This document shows, piece after piece, positions 42,613-51,238 of a stretch of DNA of 64,000 bases. The notes beneath the pieces were generated by a model that saw only the letters and a list, made by a program, of their open reading frames with translations, was not told the DNA's origin and did not search any database. The position numbers and the translations under genes were made by a program. The stretch is from Gammaproteobacteria bacterium UBA5078 (GTDB taxonomy: Bacteria; Pseudomonadota; Gammaproteobacteria; Pseudomonadales; Pseudohongiellaceae), in NCBI GenBank assembly GCA_002416505.1, contig DIAM01000004.1, positions 151,173-215,172 of the forward strand, given 5' to 3'. Numbering within the stretch: the first letter of the stretch is position 1; the number at the start of each line of letters is the position of its first letter.

Positions 42613-42716
42613 TTGCGTAACGGCACTCGATGTTGCCGCACTTTAACAAACTTTCATCGGACACAGTTAGTAAGGCCGCAGCAAGATACTGGCCACACGT
42701 TCCCAAGTGAGCACGT

Positions 42717-43940
42717 ATGACACAAGCACTACAGACCGATATAGTCATTTTAGGCGGTGGAATCGCCGGGCTCTGGCTTCTCAATCGACTTCGCCAAGAA
42801 GGCTATGACGTTGTTCTCATCGAGAAATCTGCCCTTGGTGCGGGGCAAACACTGGCCTCACAGGGCATCATCCATGGTGGTCTGAAGTATGCCCTCAGTG
42901 GCGTGCTAAGCCCGGCCAGTAGCGCTATCGCGGCGATGCCAGAGCTCTGGCGCAGCTGCCTGCGCGGCGAGGGCGACATCGACCTACGTGACTGCAAGGT
43001 CCTCTCGCCCAACTACTTCATGTGGTCTAGTGGCGGTTATCGATCGAGGCTCAAGACCTTCCTCGGCAGCAAGGCACTACGGGGTCGAATCGACGCCCTC
43101 AGCCCCTCGGCGTACCCAGATTTTCTTAGAGCGCAATCCCTGTCGGGCATGCTCTATCAGCTCACCGATTTTGTCGTCGACACCCCTTCTCTAGTAGAGG
43201 TACTGGCGGCCCCACACCGAGACCGAATTTTCCAGATTCCTCCCGAGCAACTGCGCCTAGTCGGCGATGCCGAGCGGGGGATGACGTCGCTGCAAATGCA
43301 TACGGCGGATGGCCCGCTCACACTGCAAGCCCAGCGACTCGTGCTTAGCGCCGGGGAAGGCAACGACGCCTTATTGAGCCAGCTTGGCATAAATAATCCG
43401 CAGATGCAGACACGCCCGCTGCATATGCTAGCGGTACGCAGCCGCCACCCGCATCCCGTATATCTGCACTGTATCGGTGACAGTTTTGGCATGACACCGC
43501 GCCTAACCATCACCTCCCATCCAGGGCCGGACGGCTTCTGGGATTGGTATATCGGCGGCGAGATCGCCGAGGCAGGCACGCAACGCAGCGCCCACGAACA
43601 GATTGAGGAAGGTCGTACGCAGCTGCAGCAGATGTTTCCCTGGGTCGACCTCTCCGAGGCGCAATGGACGAGCTTCTTTGTTAATCGCGCGGAACCCAAA
43701 CTCGCGAACTTGCAGAGGCCCGATACGGCCTATATCCATAGTGTGGCCAACACCGTCGTGGCCTGGCCGACCAAGTTAACCCTCACGCCCGAACTGGGCA
43801 ACGGTGCCGTCAACTTGTTCAAAGAGCAAGGACTGCGCCCCTTGTCCAGCGAACAGAGCCCCGCGGCCAGCACCGCGATCTCGCAATACTTCGAGACTCC
43901 CCCGGTCGCAACTCCACGCTGGGAGGATTTACTGCGATGA
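42717..43940 (+). CDS. FAD-dependent oxidoreductase, DAO/GlpD-like
   Basis: 407 residues. The N-terminal FAD-binding motif 'IVILGGGIAGLWLLNRLRQEGYDVVLIEKSALGAGQTLASQGIIHGG' is complete and characteristic of the D-amino-acid oxidase/glycerol-3-phosphate dehydrogenase group. 'RLVLSAGEGNDALL' is the second dinucleotide-linked block. The substrate is unknown. It is translationally coupled to the aldo/keto reductase gene (ATGA overlap); the same pair beside waaA occurs, as I recall, in Pseudomonas. That suggests the two enzymes act on one substrate. Confidence 0.85.
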   Translation: MTQALQTDIVILGGGIAGLWLLNRLRQEGYDVVLIEKSALGAGQTLASQGIIHGGLKYALSGVLSPASSAIAAMPELWRSCLRGEGDIDLRDCKVLSPNYFMWSSGGYRSRLKTFLGSKALRGRIDALSPSAYPDFLRAQSLSGMLYQLTDFVVDTPSLVEVLAAPHRDRIFQIPPEQLRLVGDAERGMTSLQMHTADGPLTLQAQRLVLSAGEGNDALLSQLGINNPQMQTRPLHMLAVRSRHPHPVYLHCIGDSFGMTPRLTITSHPGPDGFWDWYIGGEIAEAGTQRSAHEQIEEGRTQLQQMFPWVDLSEAQWTSFFVNRAEPKLANLQRPDTAYIHSVANTVVAWPTKLTLTPELGNGAVNLFKEQGLRPLSSEQSPAASTAISQYFETPPVATPRWEDLLR

Positions 43941-44761
43941 ACTCTGCCACCGTATTGCCAAAGCGCACCCTCGGAAAGACGGGAATCGACGTCTCATGCC
44001 TTGGGCTAGGCACCGTGAAATTCGGGCGCAATGAAGGCGTCAAATATCCGCAGGATTTCGCCTTGCCCGACGATCGCAGCGTCCAGAGTATCTTGCAGCA
44101 ATGTGCCGAACGGGGGATGAATCTGATCGATACCGCGCCTGCCTATGGCAGTAGCGAGAAGCGCTTGGGGCAGCTACTCGAGAATCGACAGCAGTGGATA
44201 ATCTGCTCGAAGGTGGGCGAAGAGTTCGACAAGGGCGAGTCCCATTTCGACTTCAGTGCACAGCACACGCGCAGGAGCATAGAGCGTAGCCTTAAGCGCC
44301 TGCGCACCGACTACCTAGACATCGTACTCGTGCACTCCGACGGCAGCGATGAGGCCATCATTCATCACAGCGATTGCCTGGAGACACTACAAAGAGCACG
44401 CGAGGATGGTTTGATTCGTGCTTACGGCATGTCTACGAAGACGGTCGCGGGCGGACTGCTCACCGTCGTTCATGCCGACATCGTGATGGTGACTCTGAAT
44501 CCGGGCGCGACGGATGATCGCGTGGTGATCGAGGCCGCCCATAAACACGGCAAGGGCGTGTTGATTAAAAAGGCGCTCAATAGCGGCCATGTGGTGGCCG
44601 CTCAAACAAGGGCTGCGCAGCAAACTCAAGACTCAGTGCAGGAGTCTCTCGATTTCATTTTCGCCAATGCCGGTGTCGGCGCTGTCATTATCGGCAGCAT
44701 TACCCCGCAGCATCTGCAACACAATATCGACTGCGCGATACGCGCAGCCTCGCAAGACTAG
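43937..44761 (+). CDS. Aldo/keto reductase
   Basis: 274 residues. The AKR tetrad is visible: aspartate and tyrosine in 'NLIDTAPAYGSSEKRLGQLL', lysine in 'IICSKVGEEF' and histidine in 'DIVLVHSDG'. The C-terminal 'QESLDFIFANAGVGAVIIGSITPQHLQHNIDCAI' matches NADPH-binding AKR ends. It overlaps the FAD oxidoreductase stop by 4 bp and overlaps the convergent sppA stop by 4 bp. The physiological aldehyde or ketone is unknown. Confidence 0.9.
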   Translation: MNSATVLPKRTLGKTGIDVSCLGLGTVKFGRNEGVKYPQDFALPDDRSVQSILQQCAERGMNLIDTAPAYGSSEKRLGQLLENRQQWIICSKVGEEFDKGESHFDFSAQHTRRSIERSLKRLRTDYLDIVLVHSDGSDEAIIHHSDCLETLQRAREDGLIRAYGMSTKTVAGGLLTVVHADIVMVTLNPGATDDRVVIEAAHKHGKGVLIKKALNSGHVVAAQTRAAQQTQDSVQESLDFIFANAGVGAVIIGSITPQHLQHNIDCAIRAASQD

Positions 44762-46602
44762 TGCAATAGCACACAGAACTCACACAAGGTGTATAGGTCG
44801 GCTGGGTCATTGAACTGCATCGGAGGCAATACCGTCTTCAGCATCGAATCCAAGAGCGTCCATGGCGCGGATGCACCGAGACCGGCTGACCCCGTTAGGC
44901 TCGACATGCTCGCAGACACATCGAAATTCTGAATCATGCTCTGCAGGATCTGTTCGCCAGGGCTAAGCGGTTTCTCGATATAACGCCATGTGTAATCATC
45001 GATGCTGGCGAGACGAGCAGCAGCCTCGATGGCATCATCCATAGTCCCGAGATTATCGACTAGGCCGCGATTGATCGCCTGCGTACCCGTCCACACCTGC
45101 CCCTGTGCAACGAGATCCACCTGCTCGATATCCATGCCACGGGCATCCGCCACTAGCTGCAAGAACTTGCGATACTGATTCTCTACACTGCTCTGCAATA
45201 CCGTAGAAATGGCCTCGTTCAGGGGGCTCAGGACATCGGAGCGACTTAGTGGGGTAGTGCCAACCCCATCGGCATAGACGCCGATTCTCTCGAGGCTAGT
45301 CTCGAAGGTAGGCACTATGCTGAACACTCCAATAGAGCCCGTAACGGTGGCCGGAGAGGCCCAGATTTCATCCGCCGCGGTGGCGATCCAATAACCGCCC
45401 GATGCCGCAGTGCCCCCCATAGACACGACCAGCGGTTTGCCCGAACGCTGTAATTCCACCAGTTCTTGGCGTATGAGTTCCGAGGCGAACGCCGAGCCGC
45501 CGGGCGAGTCTACCCGCAGCACTAGCGCCTTTATGCCATCGTCGAGCCGCGCCTCGCGAATCAATTCATTTAGAGACTGTGCGCCAATAGTGCCCCTCGG
45601 CTGCTCGCCTATGTCGATAGTGCCTTGTGCCACTATTACGCCGACCTGATTGTCACGCGATGACGGGGCCGGCGCTGTCGCGGCGAGATAACGCTGAAAA
45701 TCGATAGTCCGTGGCCGGCCAGATGCGTTGGCCGCGAGAGCGCTAAGGCGTGCCTGTAGCTGCGCGGGCGTGACTAACTCATCGACCAGATCGAAGCGCA
45801 TGGCGAGTTGCGCGGTGTCACCGCTGCCTTCCAGCAAGTGCTGTGGATAGTTATTGGCATAGTCGCGCACCTCGTCCGCACTCAGCGCGCGGTTGGTGGC
45901 GATCTGATTGACATAGCGCTGCCATAACTCATCGACGAGCGACTGGTTGTTCTCCCGTGACAGGTCCGACATTCCAGAGAGCAGGAAGGGCTCGACTGCC
46001 GCCTTATGGGTGCCTACTCTAAAAACGTGTACCTTGACCCCTATCTTCTCGAGTAGCTCGGCATAATAGAGTTGATTGCCACCATAGCCTTGTAGCACAA
46101 GCTGCCCCATGGGGTGGAGGTAGACAGTCTCGGCATAGGAGGCTAAGAAGTACTGAGCCTGAGTGAAGAAATCGCCGTGGGCAACTAAGGCTTTGCCCTG
46201 CCCTTTAAAGTCTTCCAATGCACTGCCGATGCGCTCGAGATTGGCGGGACTAACCCCAGCCATCTCGCGTAGATCCAGGACCACACCGCGCACGCGATCG
46301 TCGCTTCGGGCACGGCCAAGAGTATCCAATACTTGTCTCAGAGGAGTATCGACAATTTCCTGTCCACCCATCAGTAAACTGGAGGCATCGAGGATACTCG
46401 GCTGCTCCACGATATTGCCTTTCGGCGCGAGCACTACCAGAGAGTTGTTCGGCACGTTGACCTGCTCCGGACCGTTGAACAAAACAATGCCCACCAGTAG
46501 GAGGATGAACAGGAAGATTAGTCGCCCTAGAAACACGCGCAGCGCATCGATGCTTCTGCCGAGGAAGCGGAAAAAACGACCTATTAGAGAGCCTTGTGAC
46601 AT
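44758..46602 (-). CDS. sppA: Signal peptide peptidase, 67-kDa type
   Basis: 614 residues (E. coli SppA 618). It degrades cleaved signal peptides at the inner membrane. One N-terminal membrane segment is clear ('LRVFLGRLIFLFILLLVGIVLFN'). The catalytic lysine is in 'VHVFRVGTHKAAVEPFLLSGMSD' in the first half, and the nucleophile serine in 'VSMGGTAASGGYWIATAADEIWASPATVTGSIG' in the second, giving the tandem-domain layout of the long form. It lies 26 bp after chrA on the same strand. Confidence 0.95.
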   Translation of the reverse strand: MSQGSLIGRFFRFLGRSIDALRVFLGRLIFLFILLLVGIVLFNGPEQVNVPNNSLVVLAPKGNIVEQPSILDASSLLMGGQEIVDTPLRQVLDTLGRARSDDRVRGVVLDLREMAGVSPANLERIGSALEDFKGQGKALVAHGDFFTQAQYFLASYAETVYLHPMGQLVLQGYGGNQLYYAELLEKIGVKVHVFRVGTHKAAVEPFLLSGMSDLSRENNQSLVDELWQRYVNQIATNRALSADEVRDYANNYPQHLLEGSGDTAQLAMRFDLVDELVTPAQLQARLSALAANASGRPRTIDFQRYLAATAPAPSSRDNQVGVIVAQGTIDIGEQPRGTIGAQSLNELIREARLDDGIKALVLRVDSPGGSAFASELIRQELVELQRSGKPLVVSMGGTAASGGYWIATAADEIWASPATVTGSIGVFSIVPTFETSLERIGVYADGVGTTPLSRSDVLSPLNEAISTVLQSSVENQYRKFLQLVADARGMDIEQVDLVAQGQVWTGTQAINRGLVDNLGTMDDAIEAAARLASIDDYTWRYIEKPLSPGEQILQSMIQNFDVSASMSSLTGSAGLGASAPWTLLDSMLKTVLPPMQFNDPADLYTLCEFCVLLH

Positions 46603-46628
46603 AAGCCAACCATCGCCTTAAGAATGAA

Positions 46629-47936
46629 TTAGAGAACCGTTGTAAGCATCCCAAGTAAAGCACAGGATCCCAGAATCACCAGCATGTGCAAACGTAATAC
46701 GAACAACATCGCGAACGCGGTCAGGGTCAGGAGCAGATTAGGCAGTGCAATACTGCCGAGGATCGGCAGTAGCATGTCTAGCCCGAAGGCCTGCACTCGC
46801 TCGGTCTGCGTAAACAGTAAATTGAATGCAAACCAGAGCGCAAGATTGGCGATCACTCCCACCACGACCGCCGTGATCGCACTCAACGCCGAAGCGAGTG
46901 CCTGATGGCTGCGCAGCTTCTCGACATAAGGGGCTCCGGCGAAGATCCACACGAAGCACGGCAAGAATGTCACCCAAGTAGTGAGCAATGCCCCAGCACT
47001 GGCCAGCAATAGTGAGGAGCCTTGCCCCGCCTCGCGCCATGCGCCTAAGAAACCGACAAACTGCGTGACCAGTATGAGCGGCCCCGGAGTTGTCTCGGCT
47101 AAGCCTAGGCCGTCGAGCATCTCGCCCGGGGCCAGCCACTGATACTGCTCGACTGCTTGCTGCGCGACATAGCTAAGGACGGCGTAGGCGCCGCCGAAGG
47201 TCACGACCGCCATGCGCGAGAAAAAATCGGCGATCTGAGTAAAGGCATTGTCACTACCCAGGCTTAGGTGCAACAGTGCGACGCTGCCCAGCCATAGGGC
47301 TAAGCAAGTCAGCGCCGCGCGGCCCGTGCCCGGGCGCACATGCGTTAGGATCGGTTCAACACTCGGCGCCACAAGCCTAATCGGCTCGAAGCGCGCCTTT
47401 AGATAGGCGAGCAGGCCCGCACAGAAGATGACCAGAGGAAAGGGCAACGCAAAGACGAACAGGCCGACAAACCCAGCCAGTGCGAGCGCGATGTGGAAGC
47501 GGCCACGCAATGCCCGTTGCGCGATCCGCGCCATCGCCTGACACACTATCGCCAGTACCGCCGCCTTCATGCCGAAGAACAGGCCCGCAACGAGGCTCAC
47601 GTCGCCGAACAGGACATACAGCCAAGAGAGCGCCAGAATCGCCACGGCCCCCGGCAGGATAAACAGCACGCCGGCGACGAGACCGCCGCGCACGCCGTGG
47701 AGCAGCCAGCCCACATAGGTAGCCAGCTGTTGCGCCTCCGGCCCGGGCAGCAACATGCAGTAGTTCAAGGCGTGCAGAAAACGGGCCTCGTCGAGCCAGC
47801 GTTTTTCGTCGACGATAATCCGATGCATCAGGGCGATCTGGCCTGCTGGCCCACCGAAGCTCAATATGCCGATCTGCCACCACACCGCGAGCGCCTCACG
47901 GAAGCTGACTGTGTTCGCTGCGGGCGCCTCGTGCAT
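46629..47936 (-). CDS. chrA: Chromate efflux transporter (CHR family, bidomain)
   Basis: 435 residues with two homologous halves, each beginning with the CHR signature: 'WWQIGILSFGGPAGQIALMHRIIVDEKRWLDEARFLHALNYCMLLPGPEAQQLATYVGWLLHG' and 'FFSRMAVVTFGGAYAVLSYVAQQAVEQYQWLAPGEMLDGLGLAETTPGPLILVTQFVGFLG'. About ten membrane segments are predicted. Known members expel chromate. Here it sits 4 bp downstream of hldE and upstream of sppA, with no other metal-resistance gene nearby, so a housekeeping anion role is conceivable. Confidence 0.93.
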   Translation of the reverse strand: MHEAPAANTVSFREALAVWWQIGILSFGGPAGQIALMHRIIVDEKRWLDEARFLHALNYCMLLPGPEAQQLATYVGWLLHGVRGGLVAGVLFILPGAVAILALSWLYVLFGDVSLVAGLFFGMKAAVLAIVCQAMARIAQRALRGRFHIALALAGFVGLFVFALPFPLVIFCAGLLAYLKARFEPIRLVAPSVEPILTHVRPGTGRAALTCLALWLGSVALLHLSLGSDNAFTQIADFFSRMAVVTFGGAYAVLSYVAQQAVEQYQWLAPGEMLDGLGLAETTPGPLILVTQFVGFLGAWREAGQGSSLLLASAGALLTTWVTFLPCFVWIFAGAPYVEKLRSHQALASALSAITAVVVGVIANLALWFAFNLLFTQTERVQAFGLDMLLPILGSIALPNLLLTLTAFAMLFVLRLHMLVILGSCALLGMLTTVL

Positions 47937-47940
47937 CCGC

Positions 47941-49362
47941 CTACCCTTTGAGTTTTTCGACGATCGCGGAGGTAGAACAATTGTCTAGGAACGCGAGCAC
48001 CTTGACCTGACCCCCATAGCTCAACACATATTCTCCGCCGACGACCTCGTCGACACTATAGTCGCCGCCCTTCACTACGATATCCGGCTTTAACAACTCC
48101 AAGAGCGATTCTGGCGTGTCCTCGGAGAACGACACTACCCAGTCCACAGCCTCCAGGCCCGCGAGCACGGTCATCCGCCGCTCCACCGGATTGATGGGAC
48201 GCCCAGAGCCCTTGAGGCGCTTCACCGAGGCATCGTCATTGATGGCGACGATCAGTCGCTGACCTAGCTTGCGGGCCTCGGCGAGATAGCCGACGTGGCC
48301 CGCATGGATAATATCGAAACAGCCATTGGTGAAGACGACCTTCTCGCCATGGGCGCGGGCATCCATTACGGCCAGGGCCAGTTGATCGGCGCTCATCACG
48401 CCGCGTCCTGTGCCCTCCTCGCGCGCTATGGCTCGTCGCAGCTCCGGGCCACTGATCGCCGCGGTGCCAAGCTTACCCACGGCAAGCCCGGCCGCGAGAT
48501 TCGCCAGAGCAGTGCCGATGTCCAAGGCGCTGCCAGCGGCGAGCGCGGCGGCGAGCACCGCCACCACGGTATCTCCGGCGCCGGTCACATCGAAGACTTC
48601 TTGAGCGCGGGTGGGCATGTGTAGTTCGGGGAAATCCGGGCGCAGAAGCGTCATGCCATTCTCGCCACGGGTAATCAACAAGGCTTGCAGGTCGAGATCC
48701 GCTAGTAAGAGCAGGCCCTTACTCGCCAGTTCTTCTTCCGTAGCACAGTGGCCGACGATACTCTCGAACTCACTCAGATTAGGGGTGATCACGGTGGCGC
48801 CCCGATACTTACTGAAATCGCTGCCCTTGGGATCGACCACGACGGGCACTCCCAATCGTTTAGCGGCCTGAATGAGAGTCTGAGACTGCTGGAGCGCCCC
48901 TTTGCTGTAGTCGGATAAGACCAAGACCTGCGTGCCCTCAAGCAAGGCTAGGGCCTGGGCCTGGAAGGAGGCGACCGCCGCGGCGCTGAAGTCTTGCTCG
49001 AAATCTACGCGCAATAGCTGTTGATGTTGGCTGATCACGCGTAATTTGGTGATTGTCGGAGCCTCTAGGCAGGTCCCGAATTCGCAATACACGCCGGCGG
49101 CCTCTAGGCGGCTACGCAGTTCGGTCCCCGCCTCGTCGGCACCCACTATGCCCACCAAGGACGCGGCGGCGCCTAGGGCTGCTATGTTCAAGGCGACATT
49201 CCCTGCACCCCCAGGACGATCCTCCTGATTGCCGACCCTGACCACAGGCACTGGTGCCTCGGGAGAGATTCGCGTCGCCTTACCATGCCAATAGCGGTCG
49301 AGCATTACATCGCCAACCACGAGAACACGCGCCTGCTGAAAAGGGGGCATATCGAGCTTCAT
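47941..49362 (-). CDS. hldE: Bifunctional D-glycero-beta-D-manno-heptose-7-phosphate kinase / 1-phosphate adenylyltransferase
   Basis: 473 residues (E. coli 477). The N-terminal PfkB-type kinase shows 'GGAGNVALNIAALGA' and the catalytic 'DVTGAGDTVVAVLAAALAAG'. The C-terminal nucleotidyltransferase has 'KVVFTNGCFDIIHAGHVGYLAEARKLG' with the HxGH motif, and 'PESLLELLKPDIVVKGGDY'. It makes ADP-heptose precursor for the inner core built by waaC and waaF, both within 12 kb. It is divergent from the channel gene; hldE-chrA-sppA run in one direction. Confidence 0.96.
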   Translation of the reverse strand: MKLDMPPFQQARVLVVGDVMLDRYWHGKATRISPEAPVPVVRVGNQEDRPGGAGNVALNIAALGAAASLVGIVGADEAGTELRSRLEAAGVYCEFGTCLEAPTITKLRVISQHQQLLRVDFEQDFSAAAVASFQAQALALLEGTQVLVLSDYSKGALQQSQTLIQAAKRLGVPVVVDPKGSDFSKYRGATVITPNLSEFESIVGHCATEEELASKGLLLLADLDLQALLITRGENGMTLLRPDFPELHMPTRAQEVFDVTGAGDTVVAVLAAALAAGSALDIGTALANLAAGLAVGKLGTAAISGPELRRAIAREEGTGRGVMSADQLALAVMDARAHGEKVVFTNGCFDIIHAGHVGYLAEARKLGQRLIVAINDDASVKRLKGSGRPINPVERRMTVLAGLEAVDWVVSFSEDTPESLLELLKPDIVVKGGDYSVDEVVGGEYVLSYGGQVKVLAFLDNCSTSAIVEKLKG

Positions 49363-49513
49363 TACAGCGTCCTAAAGTCTTTAAAGAGGCGGCAATCTTA
49401 GCACAAGGACTCATTGAAGTTGATTGATGGCGTAGTTGTGATTTAGGCTTGGCGGAGACCGATCGCCGCCCGCGCAGCTGATCCCGCTATGGTTCGCAAA
49501 GAGAAGTGTCAAT

Positions 49514-50227
49514 ATGGACCTTAAATCGCTGGTGGAAGAACACGATACGCCAGAGGGGAAGATTTTCGACTCTGTTATTCAAGTCCTGATCATCATCTCC
49601 CTGTTTACGTTCTCCCTCGAGACCCTACCCAATCTTAGCGAAAAATCCCAGACTCTCTTAAATATCGCCGAGGTAATCATTGTTTTCTTGTTTACCCTCG
49701 AATACGCGCTGCGCGTCTACGTTGCCGACCGTAAGACCGGGTATATCTTCAGCTTCTACGGCATTGTGGACCTCCTCGCCATCCTGCCCTTCTATCTCGC
49801 CCTTGGCGTCGACATGCGCACCCTGCGGGCCTTGCGTCTTCTGCGCCTATTCCGTCTTTTCAAATTAGCGCGCTATAACAAAGCTATCGACAGGTTTGCG
49901 AACGCCTTCACCATCGCGCGCGAAGAGATCATCATCTTTGCGATGGTCACCATCATCATGCTGTACCTCTCCGCGACTGGCATCTACTACTTCGAGCACG
50001 AGGCACAGCCCGAATTATTCGCCAGCATCTTCCACAGCATGTGGTGGGCCGTGGTTACATTAACCACCGTAGGCTATGGGGATATGTACCCCATTACCGT
50101 AGGCGGCCGCATCTTTACCTTCATCATTCTGATCATCGGCATAGGCATCGTCGCGATCCCCGCCGGCCTGCTCGCCTCCGCCTTAAATAAGGTACGCAGA
50201 GACGAGGAGGACGATGCGGATGAGTGA
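49514..50227 (+). CDS. Voltage-gated potassium channel subunit
   Basis: 237 residues, six transmembrane segments plus pore. The selectivity filter is 'LTTVGYGDMYP', typical of K+ channels. The voltage-sensor S4 helix carries arginines at three-residue spacing ('MRTLRALRLLRLFRLFKLARYNKAIDRF'). Acidic residues close the C-terminus ('RRDEEDDADE'). There is no regulatory C-terminal domain, so it resembles minimal KvAP/Kv-like bacterial channels rather than Kch. It may set membrane potential. It lies 54 bp upstream of the lipid A acyltransferase and may share its transcript. Confidence 0.92.
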   Translation: MDLKSLVEEHDTPEGKIFDSVIQVLIIISLFTFSLETLPNLSEKSQTLLNIAEVIIVFLFTLEYALRVYVADRKTGYIFSFYGIVDLLAILPFYLALGVDMRTLRALRLLRLFRLFKLARYNKAIDRFANAFTIAREEIIIFAMVTIIMLYLSATGIYYFEHEAQPELFASIFHSMWWAVVTLTTVGYGDMYPITVGGRIFTFIILIIGIGIVAIPAGLLASALNKVRRDEEDDADE

Positions 50228-50281
50228 ACCTTGCTACAATCCCCACCTTCGCCGCATGCGGCCGCAACGAACCGGAAACCT

Positions 50282-51238
50282 GTGAGTAAGAAATCCCTAA
50301 AATCCGAGCGCCTGAGTGACTTCCTCAGCCCCCGCTATTGGCCGACTTGGCTGGGCTATGGGGTGATCTGGTTGGCCGCGCAGCTACCCTTCCCGGCGCA
50401 GATGCAGATTGGCAAGGCCTTAGGCTGGCTGAGCTTCTACCTCGCTCGGGAGCGCCGCCATATTTGTCAGACCAATATCGCCCTGTGCTTTCCCGAATTA
50501 TCTCGGGAGCAGCAAGCGCGACTTGTGCGCGACACCTTTACCTCGAATGGGATCGGCGTAATGGAGGTTGGGCTAGCCTGGTGCCGCAAACCACAGTCGT
50601 TTCATAAGCGAGTCACGGTGACCGGCTTGGAAAATCTGCACAGTGCCGCCGCGCACGGTAAGGGCGTGTTACTGGTCTGCGCTCACTTCACTACCCTAGA
50701 GTTTGCGGGTAGCCTACTCAGTCTTTTCCATAAGATGGACGTCACCTATCGTCCGCACAAGAATCCGCTGTTCGAGTCCTTGATGTTCCGCGCGCGCCAG
50801 CGTTGGTATGGCGCAGTCATAGAGCGCGGCGATGTCCGCGCGGCGCTGCGTAGCCTGCAAAATGGGCACACTCTCTGGTACGCGCCGGACCAGGACTACG
50901 GGCGCAAGCATTCCGTGTTCGCGAAGTTTTTCGGCGTCGAAGCCGCCACCATCACCGCGACCAGTCGCTTCGCCTCGTTCAACGATTCGGCGGTTGTCTT
51001 CTTTAGTCATTACCGCAATGCGGATGACTCGGGCTATCATTTAGACTTCAGCCCAGCCTTAGAGAATTATCCGTGTGGCGACGAGACCCTCGACGCACAG
51101 CGCATTAACGATGTGATCGAGCAGGCCATTCGCAAACACCCCGAGCAATACCTATGGCTACACAAGCGCTTCAAGACACAGCCAGAGGGCATGTTGAGCC
51201 CCTATAAGAAGAGCGCGCAGAGACGACCGCCCCAATGA
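50282..51238 (+). CDS. lpxL: LpxL/LpxM-type lipid A acyltransferase
   Basis: About 318 residues from a GTG at 50282, which matches where this family usually starts ('LSPRYWPTWLGYGVIWLAAQLPF'); the longer in-frame start, a TTG at 50231, adds a proline-rich tail without support. It transfers an acyl chain from ACP to Kdo-lipid IVA. The catalytic HX4E motif is 'HFTTLE' in 'VLLVCAHFTTLEFAGSLL'. 'RPHKNPLFESLMFRARQRWYGAVIERGDVRAALRSLQNGHTLWYAPDQDYG' is the typical acceptor part. LpxL and LpxM cannot be separated by eye. It overlaps the next gene by 4 bp. Confidence 0.87.
   Translation: MSKKSLKSERLSDFLSPRYWPTWLGYGVIWLAAQLPFPAQMQIGKALGWLSFYLARERRHICQTNIALCFPELSREQQARLVRDTFTSNGIGVMEVGLAWCRKPQSFHKRVTVTGLENLHSAAAHGKGVLLVCAHFTTLEFAGSLLSLFHKMDVTYRPHKNPLFESLMFRARQRWYGAVIERGDVRAALRSLQNGHTLWYAPDQDYGRKHSVFAKFFGVEAATITATSRFASFNDSAVVFFSHYRNADDSGYHLDFSPALENYPCGDETLDAQRINDVIEQAIRKHPEQYLWLHKRFKTQPEGMLSPYKKSAQRRPPQ

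Noticed and set aside
50231..50281. TTG start for the lipid A acyltransferase
   Set aside because: It adds a proline/alanine-rich stretch without family similarity or ribosome site; the GTG at 50282 fits better.
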